Below, in pieces: positions 1 through 7,820 of a stretch of 64,000 bases of DNA. A program made the position numbers and the translations under genes. Source of the DNA: Bowmanella dokdonensis (GTDB taxonomy: Bacteria > Pseudomonadota > Gammaproteobacteria > Enterobacterales > Alteromonadaceae); NCBI RefSeq assembly GCF_017254865.1, contig NZ_JAFKCV010000005.1, forward strand, positions 1-64,000, written 5' to 3'. Positions within the stretch are counted from its first letter, which is position 1. Each line of letters begins with the position of its first letter. The notes beneath the pieces are model-generated. The model saw only the letters and a program-made list of their open reading frames with translations. It ran no database searches and had not been told where the DNA came from.

Positions 1-48
1 GTCCCTCGCAGGTTGGCCCTTGCCATTCGCTAGTAGTTAGCGTTGAAT

Positions 49-187
49 AACAGACAGTTAATCAACGGTGATCTTCCTACAGAGGACTTTCACCTCATTA
101 GTTCATGCCCATGCTGGGCGTACACAAATTAAACCATCGGAAAACCACTCGCTGCGCTCGCGTTTTCCGCTGTTTAAAGCGTTAGGT
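49..187 (+). repeat. attC-like recombination site
   Basis: The stretch ends in GCGTTAGGT, where GTTAGGT matches the attC core consensus GTTRRRY. It contains an 8-bp inverted repeat (CGGAAAAC/GTTTTCCG) around a short GC-rich loop. A GTG start codon lies a few bases after the core, as in integron cassettes. The left limit is uncertain. The call rests on structure and on three similar sites downstream. Confidence 0.55.
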
Positions 188-193
188 TTTCCA

Positions 194-748
194 GTGAAGA
201 AATTAGCTGCTTTAGGATTTATTGTCCTCGCTTTATTGCTTGTGCCTTACTCCTACCCGTACTGGCCATCGGGAAAGATGCAAGACTATGCACTTATATG
301 GGTTAAAGGGGACGAAATATCCCAGCTATTTGTTTTAGCTGACCAATTGGAATATGAAAGAGTACACATGTGCCTTAATAGGCCACAACCTTGGGTAGAG
401 ACAATAGGCGAGCGTAAATACGTCAGCGATAGTGATCAAAACTTTAAAAAGCTAAGATCCGCAGTTATTGACGCGGGACTTCCCTGTTTTTGGGCGCAAA
501 AGCAAAATGGGAGTTGGTCTTTTCCTGGCTCAAGCGATGTTCACTTCTTTACCAATGCGAAAGGTGAAATGAAACAAACCATCAACCGTTATTACGTGCT
601 TTCTCAGGAAAATATTGACGGAATTTGCACTAAAAAACATAGTGGTAATATATCCTTACAACGCTGTACTGTGAAAATGTTTGGCAATTGGTACGCCGGA
701 AAAGAATTAATGACTGTGCTTTGGAAGGATGTAGAAGAACAAACCTAA
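194..748 (+). CDS. Hypothetical membrane-anchored cassette protein
   Basis: This is a 184-residue protein of no family I recognise. The reading frame stays open upstream to an ATG at 68, but that stretch is the attC-like site. The GTG at 194, just after the core, is therefore the better start and gives a clean N-terminus: MKKLAALGFIVLALLLVPY, a lysine pair followed by one hydrophobic segment (signal anchor or signal peptide). The rest is soluble, with several cysteines (near residues 57, 97, 145 and 156) that could form disulfides outside the cytoplasm. Its stop codon lies inside the TAAC of the following attC-like site, which is typical of gene cassettes. Function is unknown. Confidence 0.7.
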   Translation: MKKLAALGFIVLALLLVPYSYPYWPSGKMQDYALIWVKGDEISQLFVLADQLEYERVHMCLNRPQPWVETIGERKYVSDSDQNFKKLRSAVIDAGLPCFWAQKQNGSWSFPGSSDVHFFTNAKGEMKQTINRYYVLSQENIDGICTKKHSGNISLQRCTVKMFGNWYAGKELMTVLWKDVEEQT

Positions 749-851
749 CAAGTGCTCAAGGTAGCCAGCTGTGCTGGCGGGACAAATTTTCGCGGGCTTG
801 CGCTTCGCGCAAGTGTAGCCCACTCAATTTTCCCCTTAGCGGGGCGTTATC
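743..851 (+). repeat. attC-like site (VCR-like)
   Basis: The left boundary ACCTAAC fits the inverse-core consensus RYYYAAC and contains the stop codon of the preceding gene. The right boundary, CCCCTTAGCGGGGCGTTA, closely resembles the right end of the Vibrio cholerae repeat as I remember it. Between them is a near-palindrome with paired CTTGCGC/GCGCAAG and GGGCT/AGCCC arms. This is the best-formed of the attC-like sites in the window. Confidence 0.7.
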
Positions 852-867
852 TTTCAAGGAGAAAATT

Positions 868-1395
868 TTGATAAGGATAATTTTTTTAAGTTTCTTTTGG
901 GTCAGTTTAGCCGTTGATGCATATGAGTTCAGCGCAGGTGAAATTGAAATACCGTCAGGATTCGAAGGTCCTACTACTGCAAGACCAAACCCAGCTGTAG
1001 AGGTTATCGGTTTTAAAAGGCCTCATGAAGGCAGTGATAAAGGGACTTTGCTCCAAATTTCAATATTCACTCCTCCAAATGGCATCCCAAGTTTGAGCGA
1101 AGATGAGCAAGTCAAATTTGCTAAACAATATTTATTGCAATTCTTGGGTGGAGTTGAAAGACAGAGAAGCAACTTTGAAAAAACAGAAATTGAAATCATT
1201 AAAATTTCGGGAGTCTCAACGGCCAAGATTAAGTGGAGTGGCGAAGCCTTTGGAGAAATTCTTAACGGCGTTATGTATTGCCTAATCCATGGTGGAAGTA
1301 TCCTTAGTTTTCACACACAGGATTTTGCCGTTTATGAAGATAAGTATGTGAACTTAGCTGTAACCTCGATTGAGAGTTTGAAACTTGAAAGATAA
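868..1395 (+). CDS. Hypothetical secreted cassette protein
   Basis: The 175-residue product starts at TTG 868. A good ribosome-binding site (AAGGAG, 856-861) stands 6 bases upstream, directly after the attC core. The open frame runs back to 688, but that part overlaps the preceding gene and the attC-like site. The N-terminus is a clear signal peptide (hydrophobic stretch with likely cleavage after VDA), so the mature protein should be periplasmic or secreted. The mature part looks like a small alpha/beta domain of the DcrB/PsbP kind, judged only by length and pattern. That resemblance is weak and no function is claimed. The stop codon again falls at the left edge of an attC-like site. Confidence 0.7.
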   Translation: MIRIIFLSFFWVSLAVDAYEFSAGEIEIPSGFEGPTTARPNPAVEVIGFKRPHEGSDKGTLLQISIFTPPNGIPSLSEDEQVKFAKQYLLQFLGGVERQRSNFEKTEIEIIKISGVSTAKIKWSGEAFGEILNGVMYCLIHGGSILSFHTQDFAVYEDKYVNLAVTSIESLKLER

Positions 1396-1493
1396 CAAGG
1401 CACCGCAAATCGGACCAAAACTCGCTGTCACATTTGTTGCAAAAGGCGCAACAAATGCGCCATCAACTTTTGGCCGTTGGTTTTGGCGTTAGT
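1393..1493 (+). repeat. attC-like site
   Basis: It opens with TAACAAGGC at the stop codon of the preceding gene and closes with TTGGCGTTAGT. The centre is a perfect 10-bp inverted repeat, CATTTGTTGC/GCAACAAATG. Outer arms with CCAAAAC and GTTTTGG also pair. The size (about 100 bp) and architecture match an attC, although the inverse core is imperfect. Confidence 0.6.
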
Positions 1494-1762
1494 GGGCGTA
1501 CTGGTGCCCGGCCATGATGACAAATTCGTAAGGAACGAATTTGAACGCCCGAAGGGCGGCCCTCAATAGGGCGAGGCTCAAGGATGAGACGAGTAATCTG
1601 CGCGGTTGTGGGTCCTCATTCGTTAGAAGGCTTTGATAAGCCCGCCGCAAGCCCAGGGTTTCCCACAAATGGTCTTAACCATACATCATCAGGTGCTATT
1701 GCACTGACCCCGGTTGGGTAACTACAAATCATTACCTAATACGCCGCCGCCTAGACGGCGTA
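1494..1762. other. Gene-free remnant DNA between attC-like site and IS fragment
   Basis: No coding region was found. The stretch holds several short inverted repeats: AATTCGT/ACGAATT near 1530, CGCCC/GGGCG near 1550, and AATACGCCG/CGGCGTATT at about 1739-1764. It probably includes the worn distal part of the IS110-type element, whose transposase fragment begins next to it, but no clear end could be defined. Confidence 0.4.
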
Positions 1763-1981
1763 TTCATAATGACCGAGCTTCTCCAACTCCCTGGCTCAAT
1801 AATGGGCTGCACTTCAAGCCCCCAATCCGACCAGGCCCGCAGGCAGATTGGCCATCTCCTTCAACAACTTGGCGTGGGTCACACTCTTGTGGATAAGCGA
1901 CTTGCCATGGCTGTCTTCGCCGTGGATACTGAGCTGAAGTTTGGCTAAATCAATGCCATAGAAATAGTGAAATTCTGACAT
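1763..1981 (-). pseudogene. IS110/IS1111-type transposase, N-terminal remnant
   Basis: Read on the minus strand from ATG 1981, the frame gives MSEFHYFYGIDLAKLQLSIHG and then KSLIHKSVTHAKLL. This is the N-terminus of an IS110-family DEDD transposase (YGIDLAK carries the first catalytic Asp). The expected family block EACSGAHYWARE appears as GA-stop-SAAHY-stop-ARE, so two TGA codons (1816-1814 and 1798-1796) replace what are normally Cys and Trp. Homology stops after LGHYE, leaving only about 73 codons of a protein usually 300-400 residues long. Bases 1982-2050 probably hold the element's former 5' non-coding end. It is plainly dead. Confidence 0.8.
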
Positions 1982-2071
1982 GGACGGTTCTCCTCATAGG
2001 TTGCCACATGAGCTTGGCAGAGCCCCGGGAAAGGGGGAGTCCATCCGTTATACATCCACAAGGAAAGTGTT

Positions 2072-2482
2072 ATGAAATTAATCTTATTAACTTCGCTATT
2101 TTTTATTTTTATCTGTCCATCCTTAGTTACAGCAGAAGAGTTGTTTTCTGTTTCTTCCAAGAATAAAGGCATATCAGAATTTGATTACATTGTGACCGAA
2201 GTCAAGCGAGAGAAAGGTTATTCAGTTTTAAGCATACCAAAATTTCAGGAACGTTCAGCTGCAGCCAGTCGTTGGATGATGTGTGCGTACAATGAATTAG
2301 CAATGTTGCGTAACGCAAATATGTGGGCCGCAATATACACCGACGATAGTGGAGACAAAGTAACGGTAGTATTCCCGGATTCAAATAGTATCAGCGACCC
2401 AGCATTTGATAATGTAGACCTCCTAGATACTCAGCCTAGAATTATGCCTACCGAGGCGTTAAAAGCTTTTTGTGGTTTTTAG
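2072..2482 (+). CDS. Hypothetical secreted cassette protein
   Basis: This 136-residue protein has a strong signal peptide (MKLILLTSLFFIFICPSLVTA, likely cleaved after VTA). The ribosome-binding site AAGGAAAG lies about 5 bases before the ATG. The mature part is about 115 residues with two cysteines (near residues 72 and 134) that could pair. I do not recognise a family. The composition is A+T-rich compared with the metabolic genes further right, as in the neighbouring cassettes. An IS110 remnant stands directly upstream, so its original attC-like left neighbour may have been disturbed. Confidence 0.7.
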   Translation: MKLILLTSLFFIFICPSLVTAEELFSVSSKNKGISEFDYIVTEVKREKGYSVLSIPKFQERSAAASRWMMCAYNELAMLRNANMWAAIYTDDSGDKVTVVFPDSNSISDPAFDNVDLLDTQPRIMPTEALKAFCGF

Positions 2483-2492
2483 AAAGCGATAT

Positions 2493-2588
2493 ATAACAAA
2501 TTCTATAGCCACTCGTTGGAAGACAAACATGCAGGCTGCCTTCGCGTCGCGTAGTCAGCGGCTTGCACCCCTTAAAACGACGTTAGAC
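2493..2588 (+). repeat. attC-like site
   Basis: It begins with TATAACAAATTC 10 bases after the preceding stop codon and ends with CGACGTTAGAC, where GTTAGAC matches GTTRRRY exactly. The centre has GC-rich, partly self-complementary arms (GCAGGCTG with CGGCTTGC). The next gene starts 20 bases beyond the core. Confidence 0.6.
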
Positions 2589-2607
2589 TCAGGGAGCAGC
2601 CTCAAAC

Positions 2608-2982
2608 ATGGCTAAAGTTATTACCGGCCTGCTGGTACTTGTGGGCATCATTCATCTCTTGCCCGTTTCGGGGGTTCTGGGCGTTGAGCGGTTGGTCGCT
2701 TTATACGGCATTTCTCTGGGAGAGCCCAATATCGAAATCCTGATGCGCCACCGGGCTGTCCTGTTTGGGCTTCTCGGCCTGTTCCTGGTGTACGCAGCAT
2801 TCCGACCAACGTTACAAAGATTGGCAATTATTGCGGGTTTCGTCAGTGTTGTATCCTTCATCGGGATCGCATGGTCAGTAGGTGGGTACAATGAGTCTGT
2901 TCACAAGGTCGTCATCGCAGACATTATCGCCCTTGTGGCGCTCATTGTTGCAGGGGTAATCCATGTCGTCGGCCGCAAATAA
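2608..2982 (+). CDS. Small four-helix membrane protein
   Basis: This 124-residue, very hydrophobic protein has four predicted transmembrane segments (about residues 4-22, 48-66, 70-90 and 98-120) separated by short polar loops. Close relatives are common in integron cassettes. From memory, many are labelled phosphopantetheine adenylyltransferase, which this sequence does not support because it has no nucleotidyl-transferase motif. A GGGAG ribosome-binding site precedes the ATG. The true role is unknown; an inner-membrane protein is the safe statement. Confidence 0.75.
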   Translation: MAKVITGLLVLVGIIHLLPVSGVLGVERLVALYGISLGEPNIEILMRHRAVLFGLLGLFLVYAAFRPTLQRLAIIAGFVSVVSFIGIAWSVGGYNESVHKVVIADIIALVALIVAGVIHVVGRK

Positions 2983-2987
2983 ATTCA

Positions 2988-3030
2988 ATAAGACGCAAAT
3001 CACGTGCACTGTCCATAAAAAGCGTTAACT
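2988..3030 (+). repeat. Short attC-like site
   Basis: The sequence from AATAAGACGC to AGCGTTAAC has the expected outer arms (GACGC and GCGTT) and stands in the same place as the other attC-like sites, just before a start codon at 3035. It is only about 43 bp and the core GTTAACT deviates from GTTRRRY, so it may be a degenerate or partial site. Confidence 0.35.
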
Positions 3031-3034
3031 GCCT

Positions 3035-3451
3035 ATGAAAGTTTGGAAGAGAGTGGCAATTTCCTTCGCTATCTTGTTTGTTGGCGTTCCGCTGGCAATA
3101 GCGGGACTATTCATTTATGCAACCACCGGCATGTGCGGGAACCAAGTCTACGATGAGGTGTTGTCGTCCAACAGTGAGCATAAAGCAGTGCTGTTTCAAA
3201 AGGATTGCGGCGCAACAACTGGCGTTAGCGCCCAGATAGCAATTATCGATTCTGACGATGAGCTCGAAAATGAGAGTGGCAACATATACATTATCGATGG
3301 CCACCCCAAGGAGGTTGCCCCTCGCGTCAGGTGGATTTCCAATACAGAACTGAGAATAGAGAGAGGCTTGAACGGTTCTGAATATAAAGCTGAGTCCAGC
3401 TGGGGATTTCTGGACAAGATTAAGGTTACCTATGGCGAAGGCAGCAGTTAA
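3035..3451 (+). CDS. Membrane-anchored hypothetical protein (DUF5412-like)
   Basis: The 138-residue product has one N-terminal transmembrane segment (about residues 8-30) and an extracytoplasmic domain. The block AVLFQKDCGATTGVSAQI resembles what I recall as typical of DUF5412, whose function is unknown; this match is from memory. Two further cysteines are possible disulfide partners. The start codon lies five bases after the attC-like core. There is no strong ribosome-binding site, which is common for cassette genes. Confidence 0.65.
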   Translation: MKVWKRVAISFAILFVGVPLAIAGLFIYATTGMCGNQVYDEVLSSNSEHKAVLFQKDCGATTGVSAQIAIIDSDDELENESGNIYIIDGHPKEVAPRVRWISNTELRIERGLNGSEYKAESSWGFLDKIKVTYGEGSS

Positions 3452-3502
3452 GATGCTTGCCCAAAGGACGCTGAACTTTTCCGCCTGTTACGGGCGTTGA
3501 AT
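3452..3502 (+). repeat. Partial attC-like site
   Basis: The stop codon of the preceding gene runs into TTAAGATGC. About 45 bases later comes GGGCGTTGAAT, in which GTTGAAT fits GTTRRRY. The next ATG is 17 bases further on. The palindromic arms are weak, so only the core and position support the call. Confidence 0.4.
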
Positions 3503-3518
3503 TTAACCGAGTTATGAA

Positions 3519-3950
3519 ATGAAGATAGAGTCGGTGGAAAAAGCAGAACATCTTACTCTGCTGAAAATTTGGGAGGCGTCAGTCAGAGCCACCCATGACT
3601 TTTTGGAGGAAGAGGATCTGCAGGAATTGAAGCCGCTGATCCTGGAGCAGTACTTTGATGCTGTTGATTTAAGATGCGCTAAAAACAACGACGGTAAAAT
3701 TCTGGGTTTCTGTGGTGTACATGACGGCAATATTGAAATGCTGTTCATCTCACCTGACGCACGCGGAAAAGGGGTGGGCACTTTGCTAGCCAACCATGCC
3801 ATCAACTCCCAGGGCGCTACCAAAGTCGATGTTAACGAACAGAATGTTCAAGCCTTGGGTTTTTACCAGCATATGGGCTTTTCGGTAACGGGCCGGTCTC
3901 CTTTTGACGGGCAGGGTAAGCCTTATCCGCTGCTGCATCTGAGGCGCTAA
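3519..3950 (+). CDS. GNAT N-acetyltransferase, YjaB-like
   Basis: This 143-residue GNAT-fold acetyltransferase resembles Escherichia coli YjaB throughout. Shared features are an early VRATHDFLEEEDLQEL segment, the acetyl-CoA loop DARGKGVGTLL (R/Q-x-x-G-x-G/A motif, about residues 87-97), the VNEQNVQALGFY segment and the C-terminal GKPYPLLHL. It should transfer an acetyl group from acetyl-CoA to an unknown amine in the cytoplasm. GNAT genes are frequent integron-cassette cargo, and this one lies in the cassette-like array. It is full length and intact. Confidence 0.85.
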   Translation: MKIESVEKAEHLTLLKIWEASVRATHDFLEEEDLQELKPLILEQYFDAVDLRCAKNNDGKILGFCGVHDGNIEMLFISPDARGKGVGTLLANHAINSQGATKVDVNEQNVQALGFYQHMGFSVTGRSPFDGQGKPYPLLHLRR

Positions 3951-4061
3951 AAATTTAACCAGGCAGGCTACGGTGATGTGTGACCTAAAGTCACTTGCCG
4001 ATAATTCCTGTTCACAAAGGGTCTAAAGCGCTAACCATATTGAGATTGGAGATAAATTGTA

Positions 4062-4517
4062 GTGGACGATACATCACTTAAGGTTAAAGGCTATTGCCGT
4101 TGCGGGCAGGTGGAGTTTGAGGTTACCTCAAAGCCATTGATCACCATGGCTTGTCACTGCACAGGATGTCAGCGAATGACATCAAGCGCATTTAGCTTAA
4201 GCTCCCTGTTCCCCAGCAAGGCCTTTTCGATCACAGCCGGGGAGCCTGTTATCGGTGGGTTGCATGGGAGTACGCGGCACTTTTTCTGCGGGCATTGCAT
4301 GAGCTGGCTGTTCACACGCCCCGAAGGTATGGATGACTTTGTCAATGTGCGCTCAGTGATGCTGGAGGACGCCCAAACCTGCAAGCCCTTCATTGAGACT
4401 TACACCGATGAAAAGCTCGAATGGGCTACAACCGGTGCAGAGCATAGTTTCTGCAAGTTTCCACCGCAGGACATGTTTCCGCAACTGCTTCAGGAATATG
4501 CGCAACAACAAGGCTAG
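4062..4517 (+). CDS. GFA-family (Gfa-like/Mss4-fold) protein
   Basis: This 151-residue protein has the zinc-binding cysteine pattern of the glutathione-dependent formaldehyde-activating (GFA) family: [10 protein letters not shown] near residue 10, CHCTGCQ near residue 32 and FFCGHCMSW near residue 75. The start is GTG 4062, with GGAG at 4048-4051. Members bind zinc and were named for S-hydroxymethylglutathione synthesis, but most have no proven activity. It is the last gene of the cassette-like run; the degenerate GCGCTAACC at about 4027 may be a worn attC core. A second GFA protein is encoded at 7821-8243. Confidence 0.8.
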   Translation: MDDTSLKVKGYCRCGQVEFEVTSKPLITMACHCTGCQRMTSSAFSLSSLFPSKAFSITAGEPVIGGLHGSTRHFFCGHCMSWLFTRPEGMDDFVNVRSVMLEDAQTCKPFIETYTDEKLEWATTGAEHSFCKFPPQDMFPQLLQEYAQQQG

Positions 4518-4971
4518 ATAAGGCATCGGATAACAGGCGCAATCTGCGCCGCTTCGCTGTAACGGGCCTCAGCCCTCAGAAAGTTTCGGTGTGGATATGC
4601 TCTGGCGCCACACCGCACTTCTTCAGACCGGTAACAAGCTCGGCCTGGTTCCCTGCCGGTGCACCTGGTTTGTCCCGGCGGCCGCCTGGTGTCGACCAGA
4701 CTGCGGGCTCTCTTCAATTCATTGAGAGACTCCCTTCGCAAAATCTATGCGTTTAGGTAATACCAATCGGATTAACCTCATCCTTCCGCGCCGGAGGCCG
4801 GGCGCACAAACAGAGCCGCTGGTCGATACCGCCTGCAATGAGGCTTTTTTGTTATATATAGTGGAGCTATCACTTGCAGCCGATCCCTCGCCTGCTCCAT
4901 TACCGCCTCGCGCCACCTAGGGCAAGGGCAGTACATAGACAGGCGGTCGGACCATAACCGCGGGAATACAG
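4518..4971. other. Intergenic stretch, no gene recognised
   Basis: No convincing coding region was found on either strand. The left part starts with GGATAACAGGCGCAATCTGCGCC, which looks like the opening of another attC-like site but lacks a matching right end. Near 4761 there is ATACCAATCGGATTAAC, a short motif that may be an intergenic repeat in this kind of genome. The right end probably carries the promoter of the peptidase gene at 4972, but no clear -35/-10 pair was found. Confidence 0.4.
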
Positions 4972-6198
4972 ATGGAAACTGTCAGTAAAAGTCGGGAATT
5001 GATATTTTCGGCACGATTTCTCGGCCTCACCCTTGCTATGCTGCTGGCGAGTTTCGGCCTTGCCGCGGCCCCGGCAGAGCCCACCCCACACCGTCAGAGT
5101 TTTGATATCCGCATCCCGGTTCCTTTGATCCCAGTCCCGGTGGCGGGCACGCAGCACCTCGTCTACGAACTGCATCTGAGCAATTTCTCCGCCAAGCCAC
5201 TGATTCTGCAGCGGCTGGAAGTGCTTGACGCGAAAAACAAAACGGTGATTGCCGATCTGGACGCCCCTGCACTGGCGACACGCCTGGGCCGTCCGGGAGC
5301 CGGGCAGTATCTGACCGACGCACCTACTCTCGCTGCCGGCATGTCCGGCGTGCTGTATCTGGAACTGCCGCTGACGGATCCGATACCCCAGGCTCTGGAG
5401 CACCAAATCACCTTCCGCTCTCCCGAACAGGATCCCGGCCTGGCTGATGCTGTTCGCAGCGTGCCTGTGCCTGTCCACGGCGGACAGGCCGTAGTGCTGG
5501 GTCCGCCACTTAGAGGCGGGCCCTGGGCGGCCGTTTACCACCCTTCCTGGCAGCGCGGCCATCGCCGGGTGATCCATGCGTTCGGGGGGCAGGCGCGCAT
5601 TCCGGATCGGCTCGCTATCGACTGGGTGCGACTGGACGCCAACGGTGCCAGAGCGATCTTGGATGAGGACCTGGTGCGTAACTGGCACGGGTACGACGCC
5701 GAGGTGCTGGCGGTGGCAGATGCCCTGGTCGTGGCCACGCGCAATGACATCCCCGAGAGTGATACCCTTTCCGGGCGTTTCAAATACGAGTTTGAGGATG
5801 CCACAGGTAATTTGGTGGTCCTGGATCTGGGCGATAGCCGCTATGCAATCTATAAACATCTGAAGCCCGGCAGTGTCCGGGTGGCACCCGGCGAAAGGGT
5901 CCGGCTTGGTCAGGTAATTGGCGCGGTTGGCTTTTCGGGTAGCGCCGGTGGCCCGCAACTGCACTTCCACCTGGCCGATGCGCCCTCGCCGCTGGGTGCG
6001 GCCGAGGGTCTTCCTTATGTAATAGACCAATTTAATCTGCTGGGGGGCTACGACAATTTCGAATCCTTTGGTAAGTCCCCATGGACGCCCATCGGCAAAG
6101 ACGTCATGCCCAGGCGCACCGCTGAATTCCCGACCCCCAATGCCGTGGTCGATTTCGGGCAGGGCTCCCGCCAGGCTGGCAGCACACCTACCCGGTAA
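4972..6198 (+). CDS. M23-family metallopeptidase homologue, secreted
   Basis: The 408-residue protein begins with a signal peptide (hydrophobic to about residue 33, AAA-type cleavage). Residues 40-165 form a beta-rich N-terminal domain. The C-terminal half is an M23/LytM-type domain with RLAIDW, GRFKYEFEDATGNLVVLDLG, a VRLGQVIGAVGFSG segment and LHFHLAD. In canonical M23 enzymes the first zinc motif is HxGxD; here the His position is Arg (R-L-A-I-D), while the Asp and the second H-x-H are kept. From memory, relatives with Q/R-x-A-I-D exist, so this may be a subfamily rather than a dead enzyme. It would act on peptidoglycan cross-links, or on none if inactive. It appears to be a single-gene unit. 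Confidence 0.8.
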   Translation: METVSKSRELIFSARFLGLTLAMLLASFGLAAAPAEPTPHRQSFDIRIPVPLIPVPVAGTQHLVYELHLSNFSAKPLILQRLEVLDAKNKTVIADLDAPALATRLGRPGAGQYLTDAPTLAAGMSGVLYLELPLTDPIPQALEHQITFRSPEQDPGLADAVRSVPVPVHGGQAVVLGPPLRGGPWAAVYHPSWQRGHRRVIHAFGGQARIPDRLAIDWVRLDANGARAILDEDLVRNWHGYDAEVLAVADALVVATRNDIPESDTLSGRFKYEFEDATGNLVVLDLGDSRYAIYKHLKPGSVRVAPGERVRLGQVIGAVGFSGSAGGPQLHFHLADAPSPLGAAEGLPYVIDQFNLLGGYDNFESFGKSPWTPIGKDVMPRRTAEFPTPNAVVDFGQGSRQAGSTPTR

Positions 6199-6439
6199 GG
6201 AAGGTCCTGCTGCGCTGCGCAACTCTCTGCACCGGCTCGGAACAGACCCCGAACAGAATAACGGCGGCTACCCTGCAGGCGGCCTGAAGCAGGTGCGTCA
6301 CATATTCCCTATGCTTGCCAAACTTGATGTGGAAGGCTGCAAGCTAGCCTGCCAATAATGATGTGCAGCATCAACGGCATGCTACGCTTTAAGACTATCC
6401 GGGCCTTTCCCCATCCCGCAACGCAGAAGGAAACTTATT

Positions 6440-6874
6440 ATGAAGAGGGTATCAACCATTGGGTTTTTATTACTATTTTCTTCGCCTTGTTTAATTGCCG
6501 GCGACAATGCCCTGGTTATTTCCCATAAAGACAGCTCATTGCAATGGGGACCCTGCCCGGCTTTTATCCCCAAGGGTTGTGAAATCGCGATTTTAAATGG
6601 GCAGCCTGACAAGGAAAACCTGGATATATTTTTCCGCGTCCCGGCCGATTCTCATATTCCTAAGCATAATCATACGTCCCAGGAGAGAATGGTGTTGGTT
6701 TCCGGCACACTCGATGTTAATTACCAGAATCATGAGAAGGCCACCATCCATACGGGCGACTATGCTTTTGGTCCGGCAAAATTGCCTCACACTGCATACT
6801 GTCACAAAGGTGAACGCTGCGTGTTGTATATCGGGTTTGTTGCCCCGCTGGATGCCAATCCGATAAAAGAATAG
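6440..6874 (+). CDS. Secreted cupin-domain protein
   Basis: This is a 144-residue protein with a signal peptide (about residues 1-20) and one cupin beta-barrel. The first cupin motif is visible as PKHNHTSQERMVLVSGTL (His-x-His plus Glu) and the second as HTGDYAFGPAKLPHTAYC, with a metal-ligand His in PHTA. A metal-binding single-domain cupin in the periplasm is well supported, but the substrate is not. An AAGGAAAC ribosome-binding site precedes the ATG. Two cysteine pairs (near residues 39/47 and 121/127) fit an oxidising compartment. Confidence 0.8.
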   Translation: MKRVSTIGFLLLFSSPCLIAGDNALVISHKDSSLQWGPCPAFIPKGCEIAILNGQPDKENLDIFFRVPADSHIPKHNHTSQERMVLVSGTLDVNYQNHEKATIHTGDYAFGPAKLPHTAYCHKGERCVLYIGFVAPLDANPIKE

Positions 6875-7245
6875 CGTGCAAAAATACCTGCCGTACTGAG
6901 CTCGCCGGGCACCTGGAGTGTTTCGCCTATCGGCGGTAATTTAACGGACAAAGATACCTGCCGGTGAAGGCTTACCTCACTTGCAGATAAGCAGGACTCG
7001 TCTGGGAGGTGAGTAATGGTTGAATTAATCGGTGCGTATTTTTGCGTATTATGCCGTGGCAGTTGACTTGCCCCCTGTTAAAACCCATGATGGACCGGTG
7101 TGGGGTGGCGATTTCAGAGGTAGCGGCAGATTACATTTAGTAGCAATTTATCTGCCCTGGCCGTTCCCAGGCATTCAGGAATTATTTTCGTGATGGTGAC
7201 AGCGAAGATGATAATTTTATATTCACCACAATAGAAGAGCACGAC
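6875..7245 (+). promoter_or_regulatory. Cold-shock gene leader and possible promoter
   Basis: No gene is seen here. A possible sigma-70 promoter is TTGACT (7063-7068), a 17-base spacer and CATGAT (7086-7091). It would leave a 5' leader of about 150 bases before the cold-shock gene, which is usual for csp genes that are controlled by mRNA folding. The upstream half contains two loosely similar segments beginning ATACCTGCCG (near 6888 and 6953). The promoter call is weak. Confidence 0.3.
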
Positions 7246-7452
7246 ATGAGTACAGGTACAGTCAAGTGGTTTAACGCGGACAAGGGCTTTGGATTTATTA
7301 CTCCGGATGACGGCGGAAAGGATCTCTTTGTTCATCATTCAGAAATTCAGGCTGGCGGTGGCTATGCCACCCTGACTGACGGCCAGAAGGTAGAGTTTGA
7401 AGTAGGCCAGGGTCAGAAAGGCCCCTGCGCCAACAAAGTACGCCCTGCTTAA
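7246..7452 (+). CDS. Cold-shock protein (CspA family)
   Basis: This 68-residue, single cold-shock-domain protein has both RNA-binding motifs intact: KGFGFIT (RNP1, residues 13-19) and DLFVHHS (RNP2, residues 26-32). The start [17 protein letters not shown] is canonical for the family. It binds single-stranded RNA and DNA and acts as an RNA chaperone in the cytoplasm. It is monocistronic, with a long leader and a hairpin 28 bases after the stop. Which Csp paralogue it is, and whether it responds to cold, cannot be told from sequence. Confidence 0.93.
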   Translation: MSTGTVKWFNADKGFGFITPDDGGKDLFVHHSEIQAGGGYATLTDGQKVEFEVGQGQKGPCANKVRPA

Positions 7453-7479
7453 CACATCAGGCGTATTCTACTGATAAGC

Positions 7480-7513
7480 CCGGCACCTCGCGCATCGTGC
7501 GACCAGGTGCCGG
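7480..7513 (+). terminator. Hairpin after the cold-shock gene
   Basis: A perfect 9-bp stem, CCGGCACCT/AGGTGCCGG, encloses a loop that can itself pair (CGC/GCG). It lies 28 bases after the csp stop codon. There is no T-run, so it may serve mainly to protect the 3' end. Confidence 0.5.
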
Positions 7514-7820
7514 CAATCCCAATCCCCTCGTAAAACCATAAGCATCCCTGCTGTGACGGCGCCCGGATTGTTATTCCGGCAGGCCAATACGCGGTCTCAG
7601 ATATCGCGGCCCGCATTTTTTCACTAGCCTTGATACTCAGCTCGGGTTGATAACACTGATCAGCTAATTGCCGTACTGGCTGCACATCGCACCGCCGGTG
7701 ACTTTCACGCTGAGAAGTAGCAACCGACTCGCCCCTGTCATATTATCTCTGGCGAGGCTGACTGGCAGAGCCTGTCTCACCGCCCGGATTGCCATTTCGT
7801 TTACCAATGGAGAAAACAGG
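7514..7820. other. Intergenic stretch, no gene recognised
   Basis: Nothing convincing was found. A minus-strand open frame (7449-7685) carries a segment WFYEGIGIAGTW that recalls the end of an acetyltransferase, but it lacks any other family feature. The frame that continues into the GFA gene is open from 7668, yet GFA homology starts only at 7821. Confidence 0.4.

Noticed and set aside
1714-1896. 60-codon plus-strand open frame
   Set aside because: It lies opposite the IS110 transposase remnant and is only its antisense.
2608-2982. Annotation as phosphopantetheine adenylyltransferase, common for relatives of this protein
   Set aside because: The protein is a four-helix membrane protein without any nucleotidyltransferase motif.
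4518-4600. Possible further attC-like site starting GGATAACAGGCGC
   Set aside because: No matching right-hand core (GTTRRRY) was found within 150 bases.
4900-6222. 440-codon open frame on the minus strand opposite the M23 peptidase gene
   Set aside because: It has no family features and is the antisense shadow of a clearly coding G+C-rich gene.
7449-7685. Minus-strand open frame with a WFYEGIG segment resembling the end of an acetyltransferase
   Set aside because: Only one short segment fits, there is no acetyl-CoA loop, and it overlaps the cold-shock gene's hairpin.
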